In this document: piece by piece, positions 34,489 to 41,718 of the stretch
Layout of the letters: each line of letters opens with the position of its first letter
Position numbering within the stretch: position 1 is the first letter of the stretch
Origin: Bradyrhizobium sp. NAS96.2
GTDB taxonomy: Bacteria > Pseudomonadota > Alphaproteobacteria > Rhizobiales > Xanthobacteraceae
Assembly (NCBI RefSeq): GCF_001908235.1
Contig: NZ_LGHK01000191.1
Coordinates: 1 to 42,012 of the forward strand
Reading direction: 5' to 3'
Length of the DNA: 42,012 nucleotides
Position numbers and translations under genes: made by a program
Notes under the pieces: model-generated
Database searches by the model: none
Seen by the model: the letters and a program-made list of their open reading frames with translations, nothing else
What the model was told of the DNA's origin: nothing

Positions 34489-34599
34489 TCATCGAATTCG
34501 GGGGGCGGTACTGCCGATGAGGACGACGAAGGGCACGACCCACGCCGCCGCCTGATTGCCGAGCAGCACCATGGTCAGAACGGCCGGCGTGAACATCAT
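34489..34599 (-). CDS. 36-residue single-helix membrane protein, coupled
   Basis: Reads MMFTPAVLTMVLLGNQAAAW and continues VVPFVVLIGSTAPRIR, one hydrophobic span with a basic end. Its first ATG overlaps the stop codon of the upstream 109-residue gene (ATGA), a standard sign of coupled translation in this genome. Too short for family assignment; function unknown. Confidence 0.6.
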   Translation of the reverse strand: MMFTPAVLTMVLLGNQAAAWVVPFVVLIGSTAPRIR

Positions 34600-34925
34600 T
34601 GTGTTTTCCGCAACGCGGCGGCCCAAGGCCGCCGCAGCCGCATCGGGACGCCGCCGGGCCGCGGCGGATCGTCGTCCTCGCCGTCGAGGCGGCGCAGCGC
34701 CGCAAGAATGTCGGCGAGCCGGATCGGATGATCCATACCCGGAATCTCGCGCAGCCAGGGACAGGATTCGACCGCGAACATGTCGGACGCCCATGACGAC
34801 AGGATGATCCGCTTTTCGGGCGCGGAGAGCTCCTCGTCGTTCAGGACCTCGTCCGGTGACGCGTAGTGCGCGGCCGGGTGGAAGAGGGGACGGAGTTTGC
34901 CGGAGTTCGTGTTGGCGTCTGTCAT
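34596..34925 (-). CDS. Conserved-looking hypothetical protein, 109 residues
   Basis: Begins MTDANTNSGKLRPLFHPAAH and contains the block SPDEVLNDEELSAPEKRIIL followed by SSWASDMFAVESCPWLREIPG and a helix LADILAALRRLDGEDDD. The ribosome site GGGAGG lies 7 bases before the ATG. The coding pattern is convincing, but I do not recognise a characterised family; proteins with this SPDEVL/EKRIILSSWASD signature are typical small rhizobial hypotheticals. It is followed by a coupled 36-residue membrane protein and lies beside heat-shock genes. Confidence 0.75.
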   Translation of the reverse strand: MTDANTNSGKLRPLFHPAAHYASPDEVLNDEELSAPEKRIILSSWASDMFAVESCPWLREIPGMDHPIRLADILAALRRLDGEDDDPPRPGGVPMRLRRPWAAALRKTQ

Positions 34926-35011
34926 TGCTTGCCTCCCTTTACGCTCCTTTCAAGGGGATGACCGGTTGTCGTGGACCGGACGGCGGCAGACGCCGCCGCC
35001 CGTGATCGCCG

Positions 35012-35503
35012 CTACTGGGTCTTGATGGCGATGCGCTTGACGTCCGCCCGCGGGTTCTCGCTCTTCGGCAGCGAGATCGTCAGGACGCCGTTCTTGAACG
35101 AGGCTTCCGCCTTGTCCTCCTCGACGCCTTCCAGCGGGATCTGCCGCTCGAAGGCGCCGTAGGTGCGCTCGGTGAAGTGCTTGCCTTCGCTGCTGCGCTC
35201 GTCCTTCTTCTCGCCGCGGATGGACAGGACGCCGTTTGCGATTTCGATCTGCACGTCCTTCTCCGTCATGCCGGGCAGCTCGGCCGAGATCGTCACCGCC
35301 TTGTCGGTGTCGCTGACCTCGAGCTGCGGCCAGCCGAACCGCCCCTCCATCAGGGGGGACAGGCTTGGCGCGCCGAAGCCGCGGAAGGCGTCGTCGAACA
35401 GACGGTTCATCTCGCGGTGCAGCGTCATGAACGGATCGTAGTTGCCGCGCGAGGGCGCGAGCTCCTGGTTTCTCGCCCAGGGAACGAGATCACGAATTGC
35501 CAT
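35012..35503 (-). CDS. Small heat shock protein Hsp20, class with long N-terminus
   Basis: ATP-independent holdase chaperone of 163 residues. The alpha-crystallin domain runs from about residue 55 to 155, with AELPGMTEKDVQIEI, the GVLSIRGEKKDE strand and the closing motif FKNGVLTISLPKSE. The N-terminal MAIRDLVPWARNQELAPSRG resembles the second class of Bradyrhizobium Hsp20 proteins. It is second in a two-gene set, 102 bases after the other Hsp20 gene. Its leader has two tandem 18-base copies, each containing the ribosome site GAAGGAG, and a 15-codon upstream frame overlapping the start. Confidence 0.93.
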   Translation of the reverse strand: MAIRDLVPWARNQELAPSRGNYDPFMTLHREMNRLFDDAFRGFGAPSLSPLMEGRFGWPQLEVSDTDKAVTISAELPGMTEKDVQIEIANGVLSIRGEKKDERSSEGKHFTERTYGAFERQIPLEGVEEDKAEASFKNGVLTISLPKSENPRADVKRIAIKTQ

Positions 35504-35537
35504 GTCTCTTCTCCTTCAGATGTCTCTTCTCCTTCAT
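35490..35537 (-). CDS. 15-codon upstream frame overlapping the Hsp20 start
   Basis: ATG at 35537 reads MKEKRHLKEKRHGNS and stops 14 bases inside the Hsp20 gene, in another frame. It is created by the tandem leader duplication. It has no obvious ribosome site of its own, so expression is doubtful. If translated it could couple ribosomes to the Hsp20 start. Confidence 0.3.
   Translation of the reverse strand: MKEKRHLKEKRHGNS
35501..35536. repeat. 18-bp tandem duplication including the Hsp20 ribosome site
   Basis: On the minus strand TGAAGGAGAAGAGACAT occurs twice at a period of 18 bases, differing only in the last base. The second copy runs into the ATG of the Hsp20 gene. Confidence 0.9.
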
Positions 35538-35605
35538 GCATGGGACAGGGAGCGCGGACCCGCATTGGCGCGCCGCGTTCCGCCGTCGCTACTTCGGTCG
35601 AGCCG

Positions 35606-36067
35606 TCAGGCCGCCTGCTTCTGCTCGATCTGCGGCGAGGAGCTGCCGCCGGCCGCGATGTTGATCCTGCGCGGCTTCATGGCCTCGGGTACCTCGCGGA
35701 CCAGATCGATGATCAGCAGGCCATCCCTGAACGAGGCCTGCTTGACCTGGACATAGTCGGCCAGGTTGAACACGCGCCGGAACGGGCGCGCCGCGATGCC
35801 CTGGTACAGGAATTCGCCGGCGGCCTTCTCGGGCTTCCTGCCTTCGATGGTCAGCGCGTTCTGCTCGGCTGTGACGGTGATGTCGTCGGCGCCGAAGCCC
35901 GCCACCGCGAGCGAAATCCGGTAATGGTCTTCGCCGGAGCGTTCGATGTTGTAGGGCGGGTAGTTGTCATCGCTTGCCTGGCGCAACGAGCTGTCGACGA
36001 GGTTGGCCAGATGGTCGAAGCCGATGCTGGAGCGCCACAGGGGCGCGAAGTCGAAGGTGGTCCGCAT
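35606..36067 (-). CDS. Small heat shock protein Hsp20 (IbpA-like class A)
   Basis: A 153-residue holdase chaperone. It starts MRTTFDFAPLWRSSIGFDHL, the IbpA-type N-terminus. The alpha-crystallin domain has NYPPYNIERSGEDHYRISLA, then VAGFGADDITV, and closes with FRDGLLIIDLVREVPE before an MKPRRI tail. The ATG is preceded by GGAGGA. A longer frame to 36220 was rejected because that part is the structured leader. The leader fits a ROSE RNA thermometer, so translation should be blocked at low temperature. It is first of an apparent two-gene Hsp20 operon. Confidence 0.93.
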   Translation of the reverse strand: MRTTFDFAPLWRSSIGFDHLANLVDSSLRQASDDNYPPYNIERSGEDHYRISLAVAGFGADDITVTAEQNALTIEGRKPEKAAGEFLYQGIAARPFRRVFNLADYVQVKQASFRDGLLIIDLVREVPEAMKPRRINIAAGGSSSPQIEQKQAA

Positions 36068-36180
36068 ACCAAGTCCTCCAAAGAGCAAGATGGATACGAA
36101 GGAGCGCAAGACGGCAGGTCGGGGGACCGCCCGCCCGGCGCCCGCGCCGGACCCCGGAAGGCGCCCGGCACACCGCTCTC
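36068..36180 (-). promoter_or_regulatory. ROSE-type RNA thermometer in the Hsp20 leader
   Basis: The last leader hairpin (36074-36090) places CTTGCTC against TTTGGAGGA, so the ribosome site is paired with a TTGCT strand, the hallmark of ROSE elements in rhizobial small heat-shock genes. Upstream the leader is very GC-rich and can form further hairpins. Known ROSE elements melt on heat shock and free the ribosome site. Confidence 0.7.
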
Positions 36181-36198
36181 GCGGCGAAAAATGACTTA

Positions 36199-36221
36199 GA
36201 AAAACGACAAGCCGATTCAAG
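36199..36221 (-). promoter_or_regulatory. Possible heat-shock promoter of the Hsp20 operon
   Basis: CTTGAA at 36216-36221 (minus strand) fits the -35 of sigma-32 promoters. The -10 part about 17 bases downstream (TAAGTC) is a poor match, so only the -35 is suggestive. Confidence 0.3.
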
Positions 36222-36451
36222 GGGAGCCCGCGAAAATTTTTTGATGCCGGATATTTCGATGCAGATTTTCGATGAGATCGACGCCGCGCCGCAGCATGGC
36301 GCTCCGCGATGCCCCGCCGTTAAGGATCGGCGCGCAAGGCTGGCGGCAACGCACTTGACAGTGCGAGTGCCCTGAATAGATTTTCCCGCACCGGAACTCG
36401 TTTCCGGTTTTTCGAAACTGAAAAGGACAACGACGACCGTCTGGAGTGACG

Positions 36452-36679
36452 ATGATGTTCGATGAAGATATTGCCCGCATCCGCACCCACCGCAACAACA
36501 TCCACCGCTATCGACGGCTGCTGAAGACGAGGCTGTCGGACCTCGAGCGCCGGTTCGTCGAACGGCGTCTGTCGGAGGAGCAGGCCGCCGTCGAGGCGCT
36601 GGTGTCCGGGACCTTCCCCGTCGCGTTTACCTTGCCGAAAGGTCTTGGCGCCACGCCGAGCCCGGAGGCGTCGTCATGA
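36452..36679 (+). CDS. Small helical hypothetical protein
   Basis: About 75 residues, starting MMFDEDIARIRTHRNNIHRY and containing RLLKTRLSDLERRFVERRLS and EEQAAVEALV. It is strongly charged and probably a helical hairpin. The start is chosen from GGAG at 5-8 bases from the two ATGs at 36452 and 36455. It is first of three genes joined by ATGA overlaps and shares the YRRLL helix style with the next one, suggesting paralogues or partners. No known function. Confidence 0.65.
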   Translation: MMFDEDIARIRTHRNNIHRYRRLLKTRLSDLERRFVERRLSEEQAAVEALVSGTFPVAFTLPKGLGATPSPEASS

Positions 36680-36855
36680 CCGACCTCCGCGACCTGCTGA
36701 TCCGCGGCAGCGAGAAGGTCATCGGCCACTATCGTCTGCTGCTCGCGAGCGCCGCGACCGAGAAGGAGCGCGAACTTTACCGAAGCCGGATCGAGCGCGA
36801 ACAGCGCCTGCTGGACGAGCTCCAGGGCGGCTTGCCGGATCGGTTCGCGGCATGA
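36676..36855 (+). CDS. 59-residue helical hypothetical protein
   Basis: Reads MTDLRDLLIRGSEKVIGHYR, then LLLASAATEKERELYRSRIE and REQRLLDELQG. Amphipathic and charged, with a HYRLLL...REL...ER...LL pattern resembling its upstream neighbour (IHRYRRLLKTR...RRLSEEQ). The ATG overlaps the upstream stop as ATGA, and its own stop overlaps the next start the same way. The tight coupling supports a real gene despite the small size. Confidence 0.65.
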   Translation: MTDLRDLLIRGSEKVIGHYRLLLASAATEKERELYRSRIEREQRLLDELQGGLPDRFAA

Positions 36856-37292
36856 CCGGCGACGAACGCTTCGCGGCGTTCGATATCGAGCTGAAGCGGC
36901 GCGGCCGCGGCAGGTGGAAATGGTCCGTCTGCGGCACCGGTGGGCATGCCATCATGTGCGGCTCGGAATGCAGTCAGGCCGCAGCGCGATACAAGGCGCA
37001 GCGCGCGCTGTTTCTCCTGCTGTGCGCCAGCGCCTCGCGCCTTGCGGAGTTGCCGCCCGAGCCGTCCGATCCTTCGCCGCGCGCCGCACCGGCAATCTCC
37101 CGCGCGCGCGCCCGCAGGCTGGAGAACCGGACCGCGATCGAAGGGCTGCGTCAGCAGAGAAAGTCGCCGTCGGAGAATGTCGCGAAGCACCGCTCGGCGC
37201 ATGCGGCCGTCGCTGCTTTGGCGGCGATGGCTCGGTTGTCTGCCCGGCGGTCTCGTCGCCGGTCGGGCGACAGGGGACTATCCGAGCCCTAG
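36852..37292 (+). CDS. Hypothetical protein, third gene of a coupled trio
   Basis: A 146-residue protein. The N-terminal half looks folded (DERFAAFDIELKRRGRGRWK, WSVCGTGGHAIMCGSECSQA, AARYKAQRALFLLL). The C-terminal half is Arg/Ala/Ser-rich and probably disordered (RARARRLENRTAIEGLRQQR and SARRSRRRSG). The start ATG is coupled to the gene before it. The folded half resembles the small rhizobial proteins that carry WxWxxV...AxAA..A signatures, function unknown. A half copy of a dispersed repeat starts just after the stop. Confidence 0.65.
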   Translation: MTGDERFAAFDIELKRRGRGRWKWSVCGTGGHAIMCGSECSQAAARYKAQRALFLLLCASASRLAELPPEPSDPSPRAAPAISRARARRLENRTAIEGLRQQRKSPSENVAKHRSAHAAVAALAAMARLSARRSRRRSGDRGLSEP

Positions 37293-37301
37293 CCTGCGAT
37301 G

Positions 37302-37350
37302 CCGGGGAATGGTCCGTCCCCGCATGTCGCTGCGCTCGTGCGGGCTAACT
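37302..37350. repeat. Double-hairpin repeat, copy 2 (right half only)
   Basis: Matches the second half of 31463-31546 from CCGGGGAATGGTCCGTCCCC to the GCGGGCTAACT end. The left hairpin is lost. Confidence 0.75.
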
Positions 37351-37366
37351 GCCGACAGGCCAACAA

Positions 37367-37405
37367 CGAAGTCGTCACGCCGAATATCGTGGCGCGACGA
37401 CTTCG
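37367..37405. repeat. Interrupted hairpin CGAAGTCGTC
   Basis: A 10-bp perfect stem CGAAGTCGTC/GACGACTTCG, one mismatch, then a 4-bp inner stem CGCC/GGCG and a 9-base loop. There is no T-tract, so it is a palindromic repeat and not a terminator. The rest of the spacer to 37692 shows no gene. Confidence 0.7.
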
Positions 37406-37692
37406 CCATGGTGGATCCGGATGGAGGGCAATATCCGGTACGCTGATGTTTGATCGGTGACCGCGTCAAAGCAAACGAACTCGCGCGTTAAGCTTGATGC
37501 TGCGCGATCAGGTTAGATCGGGAACTCCGGTCGCCGACCTATCCTTTTTAGTTCAGGCTAACTCCGCTGCGTGATTGATCCCGGTCGCAGTGCTTGATCC
37601 ATTGCGTCAATTGTTGAGCGGTAATGACGAAATTTTGACGGGCGGTTAACCGACCTCGCCGACACTTCGAGAGCCAGACCGGAGACGTGGAA

Positions 37693-38112
37693 GTGTCCTT
37701 CCAACTGACCGTCTTGAAAGTGCTGGCCGGCCAGTCCGCCGGACGCGCCTCTGTTGCCGAAATCCGGCACGCCGTCGAAATCCTGATGAACAGCGGCAAG
37801 GACTGGACCGATCGCATGAAGCGCTTGGCTCAGCATGCACCGGATCTGAATATCTTCTCGGCCAGATTCATCCTCCGCGATCATGAAGGCTGGGAAATCA
37901 CCGATGCAGGACGGCAATTCCTCGCGGTGCTTGAGGCTGCGGTTGCCAATCGGATAGAGCCAGCGCCTCGATCAGTCGTCGATCTGCCATCCAGCGAGCC
38001 CGCAGCGAAGCCGGTGGCGGATGTGGCAAGATCGCCTGATCCTCCGCAAAGACGCCGTGACTGGCCGCGCCGCCGGCGGAGGAGAGACCGAGCAAATCGG
38101 CGTAGAGCCTGA
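37693..38112 (+). CDS. Winged-helix-like hypothetical protein with basic tail
   Basis: A 139-residue protein starting at a GTG that follows GGAG at 8 bases (MSFQLTVLKVLAGQSAGRAS). The first 85 residues look like a winged helix: LKVLAG...ASVAEIRHAVEILM, a linker, then FILRDHEGWEITDAGRQFLA, as in Mrr-N-type or replication-associated DNA-binding domains. The last 35 residues are mostly arginine and proline. Proposed DNA-binding protein (inference from pattern only). No operon partner is evident. Confidence 0.65.
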   Translation: MSFQLTVLKVLAGQSAGRASVAEIRHAVEILMNSGKDWTDRMKRLAQHAPDLNIFSARFILRDHEGWEITDAGRQFLAVLEAAVANRIEPAPRSVVDLPSSEPAAKPVADVARSPDPPQRRRDWPRRRRRRDRANRRRA

Positions 38113-38223
38113 ATGGTCTGTCGGGTTTTGGCGCGCAGCCCCGCGTCCAGGCTTCGTTAGTGGAAACGAAATCTTTCTGACAGAGCATCAATCAGATTTG
38201 CATGATTTATTGATGGACCCGGA

Positions 38224-38475
38224 ATGGTTATCCTTCCCGACAGACGCAAGTCTGCACGCAATCCGTCGTTGGATGATGCCCTGATCAGGTTTGACGACCT
38301 GTCGCTGTGCTGTGTCGTGCGGGACATCACGGAAGATGGCGCCGCTTTGTGGGCGGACCAGCATTCAGAGCTGCCTGATCGTTTCACCCTCATCATTCCA
38401 CCGAGCAAGACTTGCTTGTGCAGCGTGGTTTGGCGCAAAGGCGGATGGGTCGGCGTCAAGTTCGTCACTGAGTGA
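38224..38475 (+). CDS. PilZ-domain-like protein
   Basis: An 83-residue protein with the c-di-GMP-binding pattern of a minimal PilZ domain: a charged RRKSARN (compare RxxxR), the second box DITEDGAAL (compare D/NxSxxG, here with Thr for Ser), and the closing VVWRKGGWVGVKFV strand. Rhizobial genomes carry many such single-domain PilZ proteins. Whether c-di-GMP is bound is unclear because the second motif deviates. It is followed directly by a dispersed repeat. Confidence 0.72.
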   Translation: MVILPDRRKSARNPSLDDALIRFDDLSLCCVVRDITEDGAALWADQHSELPDRFTLIIPPSKTCLCSVVWRKGGWVGVKFVTE

Positions 38476-38479
38476 ACGG

Positions 38480-38561
38480 GCAAGCGGAGCCCGGATGAGC
38501 GCAGCGATATCCGGGGAATGGTCCGTCCCGCATGTCGCTGCGCTCATGCGGGCTACTTGCT
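38480..38561. repeat. Double-hairpin repeat, copy 3
   Basis: Full-length relative of 31463-31546, with the CCGGAT/ATCCGG and CCCGCAT/ATGCGGG hairpins. It marks the left edge of the apparently acquired nuclease region. Confidence 0.85.
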
Positions 38562-38580
38562 GAGGTTCCGGGGCGATCCG

Positions 38581-40665
38581 TTACGCGGTCTTGCGCATCC
38601 TGTCGTAGGCAGCCAACTCGGCCATCATGTCACCCGTGCCGAACGTGATCGATCGCAGCGGCGACAGCGCCTCTCGCAGATCCGAAGAGCGGCGGCACAG
38701 ATAATAGAGCTGGTCGATGGACAGCCAGTAGCAGCCGTGAAGATACATGCGGACAAATCGTTCCTTTGGGCCGTTCGAAAGCTCGCAGATTGCGTCGATG
38801 CCTTGCTGAATGCGCAAAAGGTACTTGTCGTTGAATTCGTCGAGCTGAGCGCGAAGCGTAGGATCCTGGGCCGTCAACCGCGCTCCCCACAACGATGAAA
38901 CGAACGCCCGAAGAAATGTACGATCCTGCATCGAACCATGATCTGTCATCGAGACCGCGATACGATCGATCTCTCGGCCGGCTAGGTCGATTCCACCTCC
39001 GTCCAGAAACCGTATTCCGCCGGAACGAAGCTGGATCTCATGCCCGTTCGCCTGAATGAGCGGGCGGAGCAGCGCCCTCGCGAAATCGGCCAAGGCGTTC
39101 AGCGAATTCCCTCCTCTCGCGGCGTTGGTCAGAGCCTTGCTCTTGCACTCGAACAGGTAGAGCCGCGCGTCGGTCTCGCTGGCGACATCGATCTCGGGAG
39201 GACTTTCGCCCTTCTTCTGCCCGTCGCGCTTGTACTTTCTGCTTTCCGCTGTAGTCCGACCGTTCGTCAATGCGACCGCGTCGACGGTGAGCAATTCCAG
39301 AGCCTTACCCATTAGATTTTTGAGGTCATGAACGCGGGCTTCCCTGAGAAGAGTGAAAACCCTTTCGAACAAAGCCCGCCCGACGATGGCGCGCGGCGGT
39401 AGGACGTACAGACCCTCCGAAATCTGGTAGATCGGATAGGATGGCGCATTGCGCTGGCTCGTATCGTGTGGCGTCAGATAACCTTGGTTCAACTGCTCGA
39501 CCGGGATCCGGCATGCCTCGAAAAAAGCCGCCGCTCTCCTGGCCGGTAACGTCGCCGATGAGGCGTCGAATGGAGTGACGAAAGCCAGGCCGGCGATCTG
39601 GGCCCTTGCCATCAACAGGGTCCCGAACTCGGTCCATTCGTCGACCGATCCGACGGGGAACACGCATCCGACCGATTGCATGTGGCGCAGCCAGCCAGCG
39701 AAGATCGTGGGGGCGACCGTCGGCTGCCATTGCTGGAAGGCGAACAATTCGTCGTAGAGAATCTTGTCTGCAAGGCTGCCGTGGAGGTTGGCCAACGACA
39801 GGCTCATTCCATCGTATGGATTGTAGGCCTCAGTGTCGAGGACGGCGGCCAAGTCCCGCGCGAGCTCAGTGAGCCTTTTGTGGTCGCCGGCAGGATCGCG
39901 CGATGTCGGCACGACCGAGAAATGCTTCCAAGCCAGATTATAGAGAAAGTGAAGCGGCTCGCTCGGAAACCGCGCATTCAGGATCGCGCCGCTGACCCGT
40001 CGCCCCGACAAAAGCGAGCCGTGATGGACGCGGCCGGACATCCTATAGCAGTCCAGAATTCGATCGATGACGGTACGGCCGCTGACGCGCTTGACCAGCG
40101 CATCGATTTCTTCGCAGATCGCCTTGAAGGATTCTGGCTCTAGATGGGGTCCGAAAGAAGAGATCCCGATTGCGTGCCCCATCGCTAGGAGGCGCCTGCA
40201 TGCATCTGCGACGGCCGTGGCACGCGAAAACTGCTCCACGCCGTAGACATCGAACGTCGACAGGCTCTTGATCCGCCGCGCGGCTGAGACTGCCAAGCTG
40301 TTCCAGGCGTCTTCGTCCGAGAACGGCGCGATGAAACGGATCCGGTCGTCCGACCCGAAGGAATCGCAGATCCGACGGACCACCTCGTACGCATCCACCG
40401 GCGCGCGACCCAACAAGACCGCGATCTGAACCGGACTGCTGATGGCGAATGCCGCCTCAATCAACAAGCCGGTTTCGTCACGCACGAGCCCCTGTCGTAT
40501 CGCGGCAGACTGTCGATCGATCTCCAGCTTCCTATCGGCATCGGTCGCGAAGGTTTCGATCGCGCCCACATCGTCGTTCCATGCCGATAGGGCGAGGAAA
40601 CGATCAATCATGTTCGCCTCGAGAGGCACTACGGTCATGCGGATGTCCATTTTACGGAAGCGCAT
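38581..40665 (-). CDS. Predicted PD-(D/E)xK nuclease-like protein, 694 residues
   Basis: A large protein with no recognised family over most of its length. At about two thirds comes a restriction-nuclease-like core: GKALELLTVDAVAL (helix with the Glu), PPEIDVASETD (Asp on a strand) and LYLFECKSKAL (E-x-K on the next strand), the order of PD-(D/E)xK enzymes. The long N-terminal part is helical and rich in aromatic residues, and the C-terminal 150 residues end with YLCRRSSDLREALSPL. No signal peptide or membrane helix. The start could be the ATG at 40665 or 40650. It lies alone behind transposon-end-like repeats next to a DUF2971 gene, which suggests a mobile or defence-type protein (inference). 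Confidence 0.6.
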   Translation of the reverse strand: MRFRKMDIRMTVVPLEANMIDRFLALSAWNDDVGAIETFATDADRKLEIDRQSAAIRQGLVRDETGLLIEAAFAISSPVQIAVLLGRAPVDAYEVVRRICDSFGSDDRIRFIAPFSDEDAWNSLAVSAARRIKSLSTFDVYGVEQFSRATAVADACRRLLAMGHAIGISSFGPHLEPESFKAICEEIDALVKRVSGRTVIDRILDCYRMSGRVHHGSLLSGRRVSGAILNARFPSEPLHFLYNLAWKHFSVVPTSRDPAGDHKRLTELARDLAAVLDTEAYNPYDGMSLSLANLHGSLADKILYDELFAFQQWQPTVAPTIFAGWLRHMQSVGCVFPVGSVDEWTEFGTLLMARAQIAGLAFVTPFDASSATLPARRAAAFFEACRIPVEQLNQGYLTPHDTSQRNAPSYPIYQISEGLYVLPPRAIVGRALFERVFTLLREARVHDLKNLMGKALELLTVDAVALTNGRTTAESRKYKRDGQKKGESPPEIDVASETDARLYLFECKSKALTNAARGGNSLNALADFARALLRPLIQANGHEIQLRSGGIRFLDGGGIDLAGREIDRIAVSMTDHGSMQDRTFLRAFVSSLWGARLTAQDPTLRAQLDEFNDKYLLRIQQGIDAICELSNGPKERFVRMYLHGCYWLSIDQLYYLCRRSSDLREALSPLRSITFGTGDMMAELAAYDRMRKTA

Positions 40666-40668
40666 CAA

Positions 40669-40752
40669 TTACGGTGTGCACTTAACCGTCTTCGCAATTT
40701 GATGAACTGTCACCGTAATTCGTATAGTTGAGTACACTGTCACCTTAATGCG
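40669..40752. repeat. Transposon-end-like repeats upstream of the nuclease
   Basis: ACTGTCACCGTAAT (from 40706) and ACTGTCACCTTAAT (from 40736) are direct repeats 30 bases apart. An inverted ATTACGGTGTGCAC is at 40671. On the minus strand each is preceded by a TGCG/TACG half. Multiple ~20-base sites of this kind resemble the ends of Tn7/TniA-type elements, but no transposase lies in the window. Confidence 0.5.
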
Positions 40753-40781
40753 CAACCAACAGTACGGGGCAAGCGGTGATT

Positions 40782-41642
40782 CTACGCAATTGTCCGTGGT
40801 CTTAAGCGGATGATTGGACTGGGTTCTGGAGATCCGTTTTTCCATCGCATCTCCCACACAGGCACTTTAAGCGGCTCGCAGAGGTCGTGAAGATCATTCA
40901 GTCTTGGGAACGTTTCCCCAATGACCACGGCCTTCATGGCGTCGCTGAAGTCGAAAATAATTTCCTTGTGTTCAGTATCCCAAACTAGCCATCGATATTC
41001 TTGCTCGGTTTGCCAATCCAGAGCCTTGTCAAAAAACAAGGCTTGCCAGTGAATCTCTGCATGCTCAGTCATCGCCCGAGCCATGCCCAAACTCTTTATT
41101 CGGTCATAGTTCAGCACGAATGGATTTAGGAGGGGGTGGTTTCTGCCGATCCTTGGCGTGTTGGCATAACGCACACGATCGACGAATAGCTTCGACCCTT
41201 TAGGAACCGTTGCCCGGATTGCAGCATCGAGTGCCGCCCGATCGAATACCATGCAAGCACCACAGTAATTCTCAGCGTACTGTTGCCACATGCGCGGGCG
41301 AGAAAATCCACGACCCCAAACGCTATTCACGTCTCCTCTGTCAAGAGCGGTGCTGTCATCTAAGGTCGTGCAGAGGACTTTGGCGAAGTTCTTAGCGTAC
41401 GCCGTAGCCTGTTCCTCAAGGTCAGGCCAGTTAATTTCACCGAAATCGGCAGCGCTCATAAAACCAAAGTGCCAACGCGCAAACTCCTTGGGGTCGTTCA
41501 GCTCCGGAAACGGCGAAAGTCGCAAGGTCCTTTTTTCGATCTCCATGAGAGCACGGTCAGCAGTGCGGTAGCGGTAGACGTAGTGCTCAACGGAGTCGAG
41601 GTGATACCCATTAAATTGTACTAGGAAGTCTTCGGGCGTCAT
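40782..41642 (-). CDS. DUF2971 family protein
   Basis: A 286-residue soluble protein with the family's landmarks: YRYRTADRALMEIEKRTLRL, SPFPELNDPKEF, PRMWQQYAENYCGACMVFD in the middle, VRYANTP, then LDWQTEQEYRWLV. DUF2971 proteins are of unknown function and occur in accessory and defence-rich regions. Base composition here is more AT-rich than in the rest of the window, which agrees with recent acquisition. No ribosome site of note. Confidence 0.8.
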   Translation of the reverse strand: MTPEDFLVQFNGYHLDSVEHYVYRYRTADRALMEIEKRTLRLSPFPELNDPKEFARWHFGFMSAADFGEINWPDLEEQATAYAKNFAKVLCTTLDDSTALDRGDVNSVWGRGFSRPRMWQQYAENYCGACMVFDRAALDAAIRATVPKGSKLFVDRVRYANTPRIGRNHPLLNPFVLNYDRIKSLGMARAMTEHAEIHWQALFFDKALDWQTEQEYRWLVWDTEHKEIIFDFSDAMKAVVIGETFPRLNDLHDLCEPLKVPVWEMRWKNGSPEPSPIIRLRPRTIA

Positions 41643-41718
41643 AAAGCAGCTCCCAGCTAAAATCCCAGCGATGCGCGCTCCGCCCGAAGCAGCTTCGTGA
41701 TCAAGGAGGGCGGATTAG

